A stretch of 6,173 nucleotides of DNA, from assembly GCA_943325255.2 (NCBI GenBank), contig CALPOS020000131.1, positions 1-6,173 on the forward strand, read 5' to 3'. Of this stretch, positions 1 to 6,173 are shown piece after piece. The notes beneath the pieces are model-generated. The model saw only the letters and a list, made by a program, of their open reading frames with translations, was not told the origin of the DNA and ran no database searches. The stretch comes from Sphingobacterium thalpophilum (GTDB taxonomy: Bacteria > Bacteroidota > Bacteroidia > Flavobacteriales > Flavobacteriaceae). A program made the translations under genes and the position numbers. Position 1 is the first letter of the stretch. Each line of letters begins with the position of its first letter.

Positions 1-917
1 AGTTTTTCTGGTTTAGAAATACTAAAGTACAACGTGTTATCATAGGATAAACTGTTGTCTGTGATGCTCGCATAACCATTGAAATCGTCTTTTGGAATGG
101 TGAATTTTACGATTTTTTCCTTCGATTCCATTTTAAAAATAGTCTTAGCAATCAGTTTTTCTTTATTGTATAAAGCCATTGGAAATTCTTTATTATCTTC
201 TCCATAAGAAGTTAAATGAATTCCAATTTCATAAAAATTATCGAGCGTTTGTTCAATGAAAACACTGTCAATAGACACATTATTTTTTTGTTCTGCTTTT
301 GGAACGACAAAAATGGTGTTCCAGGATTTGTCAATACTTTTGAGTTGCTTTGATTGCAAACCAATGGCGTCCGAAATCACAACAACATCTTTGTTTAAAT
401 TGGAGGGATGCGATTTTATTTTTGCCATCGCACTTTCTAATTGGAAAGACAATGGACTGTAAGACAGATTTTGCAACTCTTTTTGAATCGATTTGACATC
501 GGTATTCCAAAATGTCTCGGAATTGGTTACTAATGAAAAAGTTTGACTCTCAGGAGCGTGTTCCAAAAGATCTTCGATGGCACGCTTTAACAAAGCGCCT
601 TTTTGACCTTTCGCTTGCATACTGTAGGAATTGTCCAACACAATATAGAGTTCGTTGTTACTATTCTTCTGGTCTTTGGCTGCGAAAAAAGGTTGTGCAA
701 AAGCGAGTATGATGAAGGTCAAAAGCAACAATCTTGTCGCCAATAGTAACCATTTTTTGATTTTTGAACTCTTTCGGGTTTGTATGGAGATTTCTTTTAA
801 AAATCGAACATTCGTAAAATATTCTTTTTTAAATCGACGCAATTGAAACAAGTGAACCAATATCGGAATAAGCAGTAAAAATAGGAAGTAAAGAATTTCC
901 GGATGTTTGAATTGCAT
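1..917 (-). CDS. BatA-domain double-anchor protein with vWA-like segment (partial, C-terminus beyond window)
   Basis: The reading frame opens with ATG at 917-915 and stays open for 305 codons to the window edge, so the C-terminal part is missing. The N-terminus (MQFKHPEILYFLFLLLIPIL) matches the BatA/aerotolerance-regulator N-terminal domain (PF07584, TIGR02226). Two hydrophobic segments lie at about residues 8-23 and 57-73, separated by a basic loop with LRRFKKEYFTNVRFL. A von Willebrand factor A-like segment follows: ELYIVLDNSYSMQAKG carries the MIDAS signature DxSxS at residues 95-99, and VVVISDA at 178-184 is the later acidic strand. The usual MIDAS Thr is not obvious, so metal binding may be degenerate. 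The two anchors should place the vWA part in or near the periplasm. Family members in Flavobacteria are usually about twice this length. Function is not established; Bat proteins were linked to aerotolerance in Bacteroides. A good promoter lies upstream and no Shine-Dalgarno is visible. Confidence 0.88.
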   Translation of the reverse strand, partial: MQFKHPEILYFLFLLLIPILVHLFQLRRFKKEYFTNVRFLKEISIQTRKSSKIKKWLLLATRLLLLTFIILAFAQPFFAAKDQKNSNNELYIVLDNSYSMQAKGQKGALLKRAIEDLLEHAPESQTFSLVTNSETFWNTDVKSIQKELQNLSYSPLSFQLESAMAKIKSHPSNLNKDVVVISDAIGLQSKQLKSIDKSWNTIFVVPKAEQKNNVSIDSVFIEQTLDNFYEIGIHLTSYGEDNKEFPMALYNKEKLIAKTIFKMESKEKIVKFTIPKDDFNGYASITDNSLSYDNTLYFSISKPEK

Positions 918-978
918 GCTTAATTTAGTTTACTTCACGGTATTAAATTGTCGTGGAGTTCAGTGATTTTTCTATTGT

Positions 979-1008
979 CAAAAATAGCAATCAATTATCA
1001 ATTGTCAA
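979..1008 (-). promoter_or_regulatory. Bacteroidota-type promoter of the BatA-like gene
   Basis: On the minus strand a TTG (-33 type element, 1008-1006) is followed after 19 bp by TATTTTTG (986-979), a full match to the TAnnTTTG -7 element of Bacteroidota primary-sigma promoters. The spacing falls in the 17-23 bp range described for Flavobacterium. It sits in the 105-bp gap between the helicase stop and the BatA-like start, and predicts a leader of roughly 55 nt. Short repeats overlap it: ATTGTCAA occurs twice in plus-strand orientation (974-981 and 1001-1008), and CAATT-ATC-AATTG (992-1004) is an interrupted palindrome within the spacer. In such AT-rich DNA these repeats could be chance. Confidence 0.6.
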
Positions 1009-1022
1009 GTATTCAACAGTAA

Positions 1023-2372
1023 TTATTTCTTGTCTTTTCGTTTCTTATCTCTGGTCTTTAACATGTTTCTGTTGACAGAGCCAGAAGTTTTCTTTTTTGT
1101 TTTAGATGGACCACCTAAATTGACTTTTTTATTCTTTTTTGCTTTTTCATGGAAAGCGCCTTCTCCTTCTAATTTTGGTTTTTTAAGCAAGAACTTCATC
1201 GGTTCTTTGTCTTTTTCTGGACCAATCAGCTTGAGTGAAACTTCCACTTCTTCAGGAAAGTCAACGTTTTCAATTTCGAGATTCATCAGGACTTCTGCTT
1301 CCAATTTGTATTCTTCCTCTCGGGTTGTGTAAAAGCTAATCGCTGTCCCGGTTGCATCTGCACGACCCGTTCGACCAATTCGGTGCATATAGAGTTCTGG
1401 AAATTCCGGCATTTCAAAATTGATGACATGAGTAATGTCTGATATATCTAAACCACGCGCCATAATATCGGTCGTGATAATACCGCGTAAATTTCCTTCC
1501 TGGAAAGAAGCCATCGTATTCAGTCGGTAGTTCTGCGATTTGTTGGAGTGTATTACCCCGAATTGTCCTTCAAAAGTTTCTTCAATACTTTCGTGAAGCA
1601 TGTCTGATATTTTCTTGTTGTTTACAAAAATTAAGACACGACTCATATTTTCATTTCCCGCTAACAGGTGTTTCAGCAGGTTGATTTTTGTATTGAAGTT
1701 TTGTACTTTATATGACCATTGGGTAATGTTTGTCAAAGGAGTTCCAGAGGCGGCAAGGCTCACTTCTTCAGGAAAATCGAAAAAGTCGTTTAGAACTGCG
1801 TCAACTTCATCCGTCATTGTGGCGGAAAAAAGAATGTTTTGACGTTTTGGTTTCATCATCGCCAGGATTGAAGTCAATTGTGGTCGGAAACCTAAATTCA
1901 ACATTTCGTCAAATTCGTCAATCACCAACTTTGAAGTTTCGTCGAAGCGAATTACATTATCCAATGCTAAGTCCATCGTTCTTCCCGGTGTTCCAACAAG
2001 AATGTCGGTTCCTTGATATACTGCTGTTTTTTGCGTATTGATGTTTACTCCACCATAAATTCCCAATGTTCGAACGGACATATATTGGGTTAGTTTTTCA
2101 ACTTCTTCAACCACTTGAACCACCAATTCACGTGTTGGTACCAAGATGACAATTTTTGGAGTATGTGTTGGTGTAAATTTGTAAAGTTTCAGAAGTGGCA
2201 ATAAGTAGGCAAAAGTTTTACCTGTGCCAGTCTGAGCAATGCCCATCATATCGCGTCCTGACATGATTACAGAAAATGATTTTTCTTGTATTGGCGTGGG
2301 TGTTGTAAAACCTAATTCATCGATGGCTTTTTGAACCGATTTTGGTAGATTGAATTGTTCGAAAGTGCTCAT
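1023..2372 (-). CDS. DEAD-box ATP-dependent RNA helicase (DEFD variant)
   Basis: A 449-residue superfamily 2 RNA helicase that should unwind or remodel RNA duplexes in the cytoplasm using ATP, for example in ribosome assembly or mRNA turnover. All core motifs are seen in order: Q motif region GFTTPTPIQ (21-29), Walker A AQTGTGKT (46-53), Ia PTREL (79-83), Ib TPGR (128-131), II DEFD (152-155), III SAT (183-185), IV LIFVNNK (247-253), V TTDIMARGLD (300-309) and VI HRIGRTGR (330-337). Motif II is DEFD instead of DEAD: the Mg-binding Asp and catalytic Glu are kept and Ala becomes Phe. After the two RecA-like domains, a lysine-rich tail (about 395-449) ends in KKRKDKK and probably binds RNA. Length fits the RhlE/DbpA-like bacterial range, but I cannot name the subfamily. 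The start is set by MSTFEQFNL, the expected short lead into the Q motif, 17 nt below a -7-like element. Confidence 0.96.
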   Translation of the reverse strand: MSTFEQFNLPKSVQKAIDELGFTTPTPIQEKSFSVIMSGRDMMGIAQTGTGKTFAYLLPLLKLYKFTPTHTPKIVILVPTRELVVQVVEEVEKLTQYMSVRTLGIYGGVNINTQKTAVYQGTDILVGTPGRTMDLALDNVIRFDETSKLVIDEFDEMLNLGFRPQLTSILAMMKPKRQNILFSATMTDEVDAVLNDFFDFPEEVSLAASGTPLTNITQWSYKVQNFNTKINLLKHLLAGNENMSRVLIFVNNKKISDMLHESIEETFEGQFGVIHSNKSQNYRLNTMASFQEGNLRGIITTDIMARGLDISDITHVINFEMPEFPELYMHRIGRTGRADATGTAISFYTTREEEYKLEAEVLMNLEIENVDFPEEVEVSLKLIGPEKDKEPMKFLLKKPKLEGEGAFHEKAKKNKKVNLGGPSKTKKKTSGSVNRNMLKTRDKKRKDKK

Positions 2373-2382
2373 TAGGATTAAA

Positions 2383-2396
2383 TTTGCGCAAAGGTA
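2383..2396 (-). promoter_or_regulatory. Putative -7 promoter element and overlapping palindrome upstream of the helicase
   Basis: The minus strand reads TACCTTTG at 2396-2389, a perfect match to the Bacteroidota TAnnTTTG element, ending 16 bp before the helicase ATG. This predicts a very short leader of about 10 nt. No TTG lies 17-23 bp upstream, so the -33 half is weak. The last four bases of the element form part of a perfect 10-bp palindrome, TTTGCGCAAA (2383-2392), which could be an operator or may be accidental. Confidence 0.45.
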
Positions 2397-2397
2397 A

Positions 2398-2446
2398 GCT
2401 TTTTAAAGCATTAAGAATAGTTTCGCACAATTCTCTTCTAAAGAGA
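2398..2446 (-). other. Two short inverted repeats in the gap after the serine hydrolase
   Basis: Directly after the serine hydrolase TAG stop, the minus strand reads TCTCTT-TAG-AAGAGA (2446-2432), a perfect 6-bp stem with a 3-nt loop. A second inverted repeat, GCTTT-AA-AAAGC, follows at 2409-2398, just above the helicase -7 element. Neither is followed by a run of T, so intrinsic termination is not well supported. The first could act as a 3'-end stabilising hairpin or a weak terminator separating the two genes. Confidence 0.3.
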
Positions 2447-3460
2447 CTAGTTCGCTGGTATTGGATTCATCTGCATAAATTGATACACTGAAGCAGAAAT
2501 TTCTTTGCTAATTTGAGGAAGCTGTTTGTAGTCTTTCCCAGCGGTCATAATAGTAAGCACGTAACAATTATTGTCAAGATAAATAATAGCAGATTCACTG
2601 AATTGTTGCCCATTAGCATCTCCAGCTTCACCAAACTTATGGATCACTTGGGTTCCTTTTGGCATTCCCGCAATCAATCCACGATTGAAATCGCATTGAC
2701 TTAGTAATTCTAATCCAATTTCAGAATTTTCTTTATTGAGGTAAGAACCATTATACAAGGCTCTCATAAACAAAGAATAGTCTTGTGAAGAAATGGGATA
2801 GATCGGTGATTTCCAATCGGGAATAGGTAAACCAAGATCAGTAAAAACCTTTCCGAATACAGTAATGTCAATATTGTCGTTAAGCAAACTGGTGGCTTGA
2901 TTGTCGGAATATTTAATCATGTATGTGAGTAATTCTCTAATTGTGTATTTTTTTCCAACTTGAATCGATTTGGAATTAAAATTAGTGTGTCGCTCCGTAT
3001 CGTTTACTTTATCATAAGAAATAACACGGTCCAACGTACCGGGTTTTAGTTCATTCATTTTTAAGTAGGCGATGAGTTCAGGTACTTTCATCAATGATCC
3101 TGGAAGAAATTTTTCGTCTACGTTTGTTCCAGTCCAGCCATTGCCGTTGAATTCCTTTAAGAAAAAAGAGGCTGAATTAAGAACGCCGATTTTCTTGTAA
3201 TTTTCGATGATGCCTGTTACATTTTGTTTGAGCCCATTGAGATTTTCAGATTCGTATTTATCATCGACGAGCAAAATTGGCTTTACATACTTAAATCCAG
3301 CTAATCTTTGCACTTTATACGAACCGGTAGAAACTGCCGAGATATCATTTTGCGTGTCAGCATTCTTTTTTTTAGCGATATAATAATAAGTAAAAGCGTT
3401 GGACGCTAGCATGGAAAAGATAATAATTCCAAGAGATTTTTTGTTTTTGAGTAATTTCAT
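2447..3460 (-). CDS. Membrane-anchored serine hydrolase, beta-lactamase/DD-peptidase fold
   Basis: A 337-residue protein with one N-terminal hydrophobic segment (about 9-28) after KLLKNKK. No lipobox Cys follows, so it looks like a signal anchor with the catalytic domain in the periplasm. The penicillin-recognising triad is visible: SxxK as SLMK (122-125) within FLPGSLMKVPELI, SDN (185-187) within YMIKYSDNQATSLL, and a KTG-box variant HKFGE (274-278). The layout matches the serine hydrolase group near class A beta-lactamases (Beta-lactamase2, PF13354). No ExxLN-type omega-loop motif is seen about 36 residues after SDN, so the deacylating Glu of true class A enzymes seems absent. This argues against efficient beta-lactamase activity; a peptidase or esterase acting on cell-wall or other amide/ester substrates is more likely, but the substrate is unknown. 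A 168-bp gap upstream suggests separate transcription. The start is the ATG preceding the Lys-rich anchor. Confidence 0.88.
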   Translation of the reverse strand: MKLLKNKKSLGIIIFSMLASNAFTYYYIAKKKNADTQNDISAVSTGSYKVQRLAGFKYVKPILLVDDKYESENLNGLKQNVTGIIENYKKIGVLNSASFFLKEFNGNGWTGTNVDEKFLPGSLMKVPELIAYLKMNELKPGTLDRVISYDKVNDTERHTNFNSKSIQVGKKYTIRELLTYMIKYSDNQATSLLNDNIDITVFGKVFTDLGLPIPDWKSPIYPISSQDYSLFMRALYNGSYLNKENSEIGLELLSQCDFNRGLIAGMPKGTQVIHKFGEAGDANGQQFSESAIIYLDNNCYVLTIMTAGKDYKQLPQISKEISASVYQFMQMNPIPAN

Positions 3461-3628
3461 CGTAAGTTAAGATTTTGTAAAAAATGCATTAGGGCGCTGC
3501 GAATTTAGTAAAACAAGCAATAGATAAACCTAGTGTTTTAAACAATTAACATTTTATTTACCCTACCTTAAAACGTGATTTTGTAGTAACTTTTTGGAAA
3601 TAAGCAAAAAAGGAAACAAGTGGCTTTT

Positions 3629-4393
3629 CTAAAAATTTTCAAAAACACCCAATCCAAATAGTGCAAAATCATATTTTACAGGGTCGTTTTTGTCGAGTTT
3701 GCGGAGATTAGTGTCTAATTCTGACAGTGCTTTTCCGTCATTTTGTTTGCGTTCTAGCAATCCTAGTTTTCGCGCAACGTTACCAGAGTGGACGTCTAAA
3801 GGACAAGAAAGTTTGGATGGAGCAATACTTTTCCAAATACCCAAATCCACGCCCGCATGGTCTTGACGAACCATCCATCGTAAATACATGTTGATGCGTT
3901 TTGCCGCAGAATTATTGTAAGGATCCGAAATGTGCTTTTGTGTTCGATTTTTATGATTGATTTCAAAGAATAAGGACTTTAATTCGTGAATGCTTTTTTG
4001 CAAACTTTCTTCTTCCTGATGCAACGCAAAAACCGATTCCAATCCACCGTGGATTTGATAAATATGCTTCAAGCCTTTGATGAAAGTTGAAAAATCTTGC
4101 CCATTGAATGTCCGATGAACAAAGTTTTCCAAGCGCTCCAAATCGGTTTCGGTATGCGACATGACGAAGTCGTAAGGTGTATTTCCTAGTAATTGCATCA
4201 TCCTATGCGCATTTTTTAGTATCATCTTTCGATTGCCCCACGAAATAGTAGCGGTGAGAAATCCAGCGATTTCGATATCTTCTTTTGTAGTGTATAAATG
4301 TGGAATTTGTATCGGATCACTTTCGATAAATTGTGGCGTATTATATTGTATCACTTTTTCTTCGAGAAATTCGTGGAGTTCTTTTAGGGTCAT
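3629..4393 (-). CDS. TIGR02757 family protein (DUF2400)
   Basis: A 254-residue soluble protein that I recognise as TIGR02757/DUF2400 (PF09674), conserved in Bacteroidota and without an established function. Family landmarks are present: DPIQIPHLY (26-34), FLTATISWGNRKMI (45-58), SDPYNNSAAKRINMYLRWMV (156-175), CPLDVHSGNVARKLGLL (197-213), RKQNDGKA (215-222) and DPVKYDFALFGLG (237-249). The length fits a full-size member. LDVHxGxVARKLGL resembles the VDTHxxRV catalytic-Asp segment of HhH-GPD DNA glycosylases, and KRINMYLRW resembles the Lys-bearing helix of Ogg2-type enzymes. That link is my inference from pattern only; a clear helix-hairpin-helix LPGVG motif is missing. The ATG overlaps the stop of the upstream membrane-protein gene as ATGA (4393-4390), which fixes this start and suggests translational coupling. 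Confidence 0.93.
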   Translation of the reverse strand: MTLKELHEFLEEKVIQYNTPQFIESDPIQIPHLYTTKEDIEIAGFLTATISWGNRKMILKNAHRMMQLLGNTPYDFVMSHTETDLERLENFVHRTFNGQDFSTFIKGLKHIYQIHGGLESVFALHQEEESLQKSIHELKSLFFEINHKNRTQKHISDPYNNSAAKRINMYLRWMVRQDHAGVDLGIWKSIAPSKLSCPLDVHSGNVARKLGLLERKQNDGKALSELDTNLRKLDKNDPVKYDFALFGLGVFENF

Positions 4394-6087
4394 GGTTTTA
4401 CTATTTTTTTGGAGTAAAATCCTTCTGAAAAGCTATCACCACGCAATTGCGGATAATATCCGAGTTTTTTTTCGAAATATTCAATTTGCTTGCTATTGAC
4501 ACAAGGTAATTTTCCATCTCCAGTCACCCAAATGTAGCTATGTTCATCTGGTGAATAATACTGCAGATTGTCCTTTGTTTTTTTTGAAAATGTAGCCCGT
4601 AGATTGGAATTTGATTTTGGAATGACAATTTGAGAGAGAGAAAATGACTTCGGATAAAAGTCTACACGGTTGTGATTGATTCCCAGTGCAATTGGAAATA
4701 TAATATAAAGACTTGCAACGATAAGACCAATATACAAGGAAAGGTAAATAGGTGTTTTTTTTACCAAAACAAAAGAAAGTAATGTCAATCCAAAGAACAT
4801 TACAAAGGACAAAAGAAAACGGAATTGCGGCGCCGTCAAAATCAAAAATACGATTTGAACAATCATGGTTACATAAATAATCCAAAAGGCCGTTTTGTTT
4901 TTTGATTTACGGATTGCGAAAGGAACCAATACGAATAGCGATAGTAGCATCAAGGTGATAGAACGAATTACCCAGGATTCCGATATCCATTGCAATAAAA
5001 TGGCAACAGTAGAAAGTGTTGGATATTGATTTTGAGGCACAATAAATCCATAGTTCTTTGACGGACTCCACCAAAATTCGTAAAGCGCTTGTGGAATAGC
5101 ATTTTCGGACATGATGTACTGTGCAAATAGAGATGAAGGATAAAATGGATAGCCCGTTAGAATGCTGTTTTTGATGACAAATAGGACTAAAACCATTACG
5201 CCGAAAAAAATCGTAGGTACAGTTTTGTGTTGCTTTTTATTGGTATGAAAAATAAAATAAAGTATCGGCAACAGCAAAATTGGCAAAGCTGAGATTTTGA
5301 TATAGACAATGAAAAACGCCAGTAAGGCAAGAATTGTAAATGAATCTGGGTTGGACATTTCATCGCTTATAATATGAAATGAGAAAAGCAAAAGTGAAAT
5401 AACAATAACTGCCAAGTCAGGAGAGGGAACGCTTGAAAAAGGTAAAAGCAACACCACCAGCGTTGGAAAAAGTCCCATCAACAAGGCGTGAAGATTGCCT
5501 TTTTTGAAATAGATATCAAGTTGCCCAACAGAAAATGCAATTCCCAACAGCAGACAAAACCCGTTGAGATCATTGCAATGGTCAGTAAAATAAGAAAATG
5601 AGAACGCACTCTGCAAAATATGCCAGCCCGAAGTTTGTCCAAAGAAAATATGCAGATTGGCTAACCCTGGCACAAATCCATATTCATTGAGCCATTTTAT
5701 GGTTTGCAAATAGTAGGTTTCATTATCAACGAAAAACGAACTTCCAGAGGACTGAAATAAAATAACGACCAACGTTAGGAGAAAGAAAATCTTCAAGTAC
5801 GCGTCTATCTCTTTAATTATCTGAAAGTTGTGCTGGTAGGTAGCAAATAATTCACTTTTATATTTAACGACAATTAGAAGTTGAATAAGTACTAAAGCCA
5901 TCTGAAACTCGAAGTTGATTCTTCCAAAAATCGCCCAAAAACTAGCGAACAAAGTAACAGCAAACATTCCCAATATTACGGTCAATGTCACATTGCGTTC
6001 TTTTATGTCTATTAATTTCTTGAATGCAAATCCTATGTTATAAAAAGTAACTAAGAGAAAACACCATATTAGTACAATTAATAGCAT
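4390..6087 (-). CDS. Multi-pass membrane protein, LIC_10190-like, possible GT-C-type glycosyltransferase
   Basis: A 565-residue integral inner-membrane protein with about 12-14 hydrophobic segments spread over residues 1-470, then a soluble C-terminal part (about 473-565). A long loop after the fourth segment holds DNETYYLQTIKWLNEY (121-136) followed by VPGLANLHIFFGQTSGWH (139-156). This acidic-aromatic motif plus PGLANLH recalls the LIC_10190 family of membrane proteins, and its position resembles the catalytic first large loop of GT-C glycosyltransferases. Other conserved-looking pieces are PSPDLAVI (221-228), KNSILTGYPFYP (306-317) and APQFRF (419-424). The C-terminal part ends with LGYYPQLRGDSFSEGFYSKK. 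If GT-C-like, it would move sugars from lipid-linked donors at the outer membrane leaflet side, but no substrate can be named. It starts 5 bp after the ABC ATPase stop and overlaps the TIGR02757 start by 4 bp. Family assignment is from memory of motifs. Confidence 0.8.
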   Translation of the reverse strand: MLLIVLIWCFLLVTFYNIGFAFKKLIDIKERNVTLTVILGMFAVTLFASFWAIFGRINFEFQMALVLIQLLIVVKYKSELFATYQHNFQIIKEIDAYLKIFFLLTLVVILFQSSGSSFFVDNETYYLQTIKWLNEYGFVPGLANLHIFFGQTSGWHILQSAFSFSYFTDHCNDLNGFCLLLGIAFSVGQLDIYFKKGNLHALLMGLFPTLVVLLLPFSSVPSPDLAVIVISLLLFSFHIISDEMSNPDSFTILALLAFFIVYIKISALPILLLPILYFIFHTNKKQHKTVPTIFFGVMVLVLFVIKNSILTGYPFYPSSLFAQYIMSENAIPQALYEFWWSPSKNYGFIVPQNQYPTLSTVAILLQWISESWVIRSITLMLLSLFVLVPFAIRKSKNKTAFWIIYVTMIVQIVFLILTAPQFRFLLSFVMFFGLTLLSFVLVKKTPIYLSLYIGLIVASLYIIFPIALGINHNRVDFYPKSFSLSQIVIPKSNSNLRATFSKKTKDNLQYYSPDEHSYIWVTGDGKLPCVNSKQIEYFEKKLGYYPQLRGDSFSEGFYSKKIVKP

Positions 6088-6092
6088 GATGA

Positions 6093-6173
6093 TTAGGAGG
6101 AAATTTTACCGTCAACCATAGTCAATTTTCGGTCTGCCATATTCGCCAATTCCTCGTTGTGGGTTACAATCAC
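6093..6173 (-). CDS. ABC transporter ATP-binding protein, LolD/MacB-type (C-terminal fragment)
   Basis: The minus strand is open from the window edge to TAA at 6095-6093, giving the last 26 residues of a protein that begins outside. VIVTHNEELANMADR carries the H-loop (switch) His in the VTH context typical of ABC ATPases, and the ending KLTMVDGKISS fits the final strand and D-G-K/R turn of the short LolD/MacB ATPase group (COG1136). Such ATPases drive lipoprotein release or export together with FtsX-like permeases, which are not visible here. Walker and signature motifs lie outside the window, so the substrate and exact subfamily cannot be settled. The stop is 5 bp before the membrane-protein ATG, implying a shared transcript. 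Confidence 0.78.
   Translation of the reverse strand: MIVTHNEELANMADRKLTMVDGKISS

Noticed and set aside
256..846. Three small plus-strand open frames (63-68 codons).
   Set aside because: They lie antisense inside the BatA-like gene, whose minus-strand frame is continuous and carries recognisable domains; the predicted peptides show no family features.
933..958. CTTCACG ... CGTGGAG inverted repeat in the BatA-like leader as a regulatory hairpin.
   Set aside because: In the transcribed minus-strand RNA one pair is a C-A mismatch and the loop is 12 nt, leaving only a weak 4-bp core.
1030..2041. Plus-strand open frames of 80-103 codons.
   Set aside because: They are antisense to the DEAD-box helicase, which has every core motif; the plus frames are low-complexity shadows.
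2513..2704. 63-codon plus-strand open frame.
   Set aside because: It is antisense to the serine hydrolase catalytic domain and has no recognisable protein features.
3525..3532. TAGGTTTA on the minus strand as a -7 element for the serine hydrolase.
   Set aside because: It matches TAnnTTTG in 7 of 8 defined-length positions, but no TTG lies 17-23 bp upstream (nearest is about 10 bp), so I do not call a promoter in this 168-bp gap.
3590..3612. CTTTTT ... AAAAAAG inverted repeat below the TIGR02757 stop as a terminator.
   Set aside because: The stem is almost only A-T pairs and lacks a GC core, so it would be unstable and is common in such AT-rich DNA.
4233..4499. 88-codon plus-strand open frame spanning the ATGA junction.
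   Set aside because: It is antisense to two well-supported overlapping genes and no promoter is seen for it.
4544..4885. 113-codon minus-strand open frame in another frame within the membrane-protein gene.
   Set aside because: It is fully nested in the 565-codon gene on the same strand and its composition (scattered Cys, no domain) fits an out-of-frame translation.

Overview
The window is AT-rich and every gene I can support lies on the minus strand, so the biology reads from position 6173 down to 1. Protein content points to Bacteroidota, most likely Flavobacteriaceae (Flavobacterium or a close relative): a BatA-type double-anchor protein, a TIGR02757/DUF2400 protein, a LIC_10190-like membrane protein, no recognisable Shine-Dalgarno sequences, and promoters that fit the Bacteroidota pattern (TTG ... 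TAnnTTTG). Genus level is inference only.

Layout in transcription order: (1) 6173-6093, the last 26 codons of an ABC transporter ATPase of the LolD/MacB type, carrying the H-loop; (2) 6087-4390, a 565-residue multi-pass membrane protein resembling the LIC_10190 family, with a glycosyltransferase-C-like layout; (3) 4393-3629, a TIGR02757 (DUF2400) protein whose start overlaps the previous stop as ATGA; (4) 3460-2447, a membrane-anchored penicillin-recognising serine hydrolase; (5) 2372-1023, a DEAD-box RNA helicase whose motif II reads DEFD; (6) 917-1, the first 305 codons of a BatA-domain protein with a von Willebrand factor A-like segment, cut by the window edge.

Genes 1 to 3 are packed closely enough (5-bp gap, then 4-bp overlap) to be one operon. 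A 168-bp gap precedes the serine hydrolase. The helicase and the BatA-like gene each have their own plausible promoter: a perfect TAnnTTTG element directly upstream of the helicase, and a full two-part promoter with 19-bp spacing upstream of the BatA-like gene.

No RNA genes, mobile elements, CRISPR arrays or origins are visible, and no stretch over 300 bp lacks a gene. I do not see a complete new defence or mobile system. The most open questions are the functions of the TIGR02757 protein and of the membrane protein it is coupled to.
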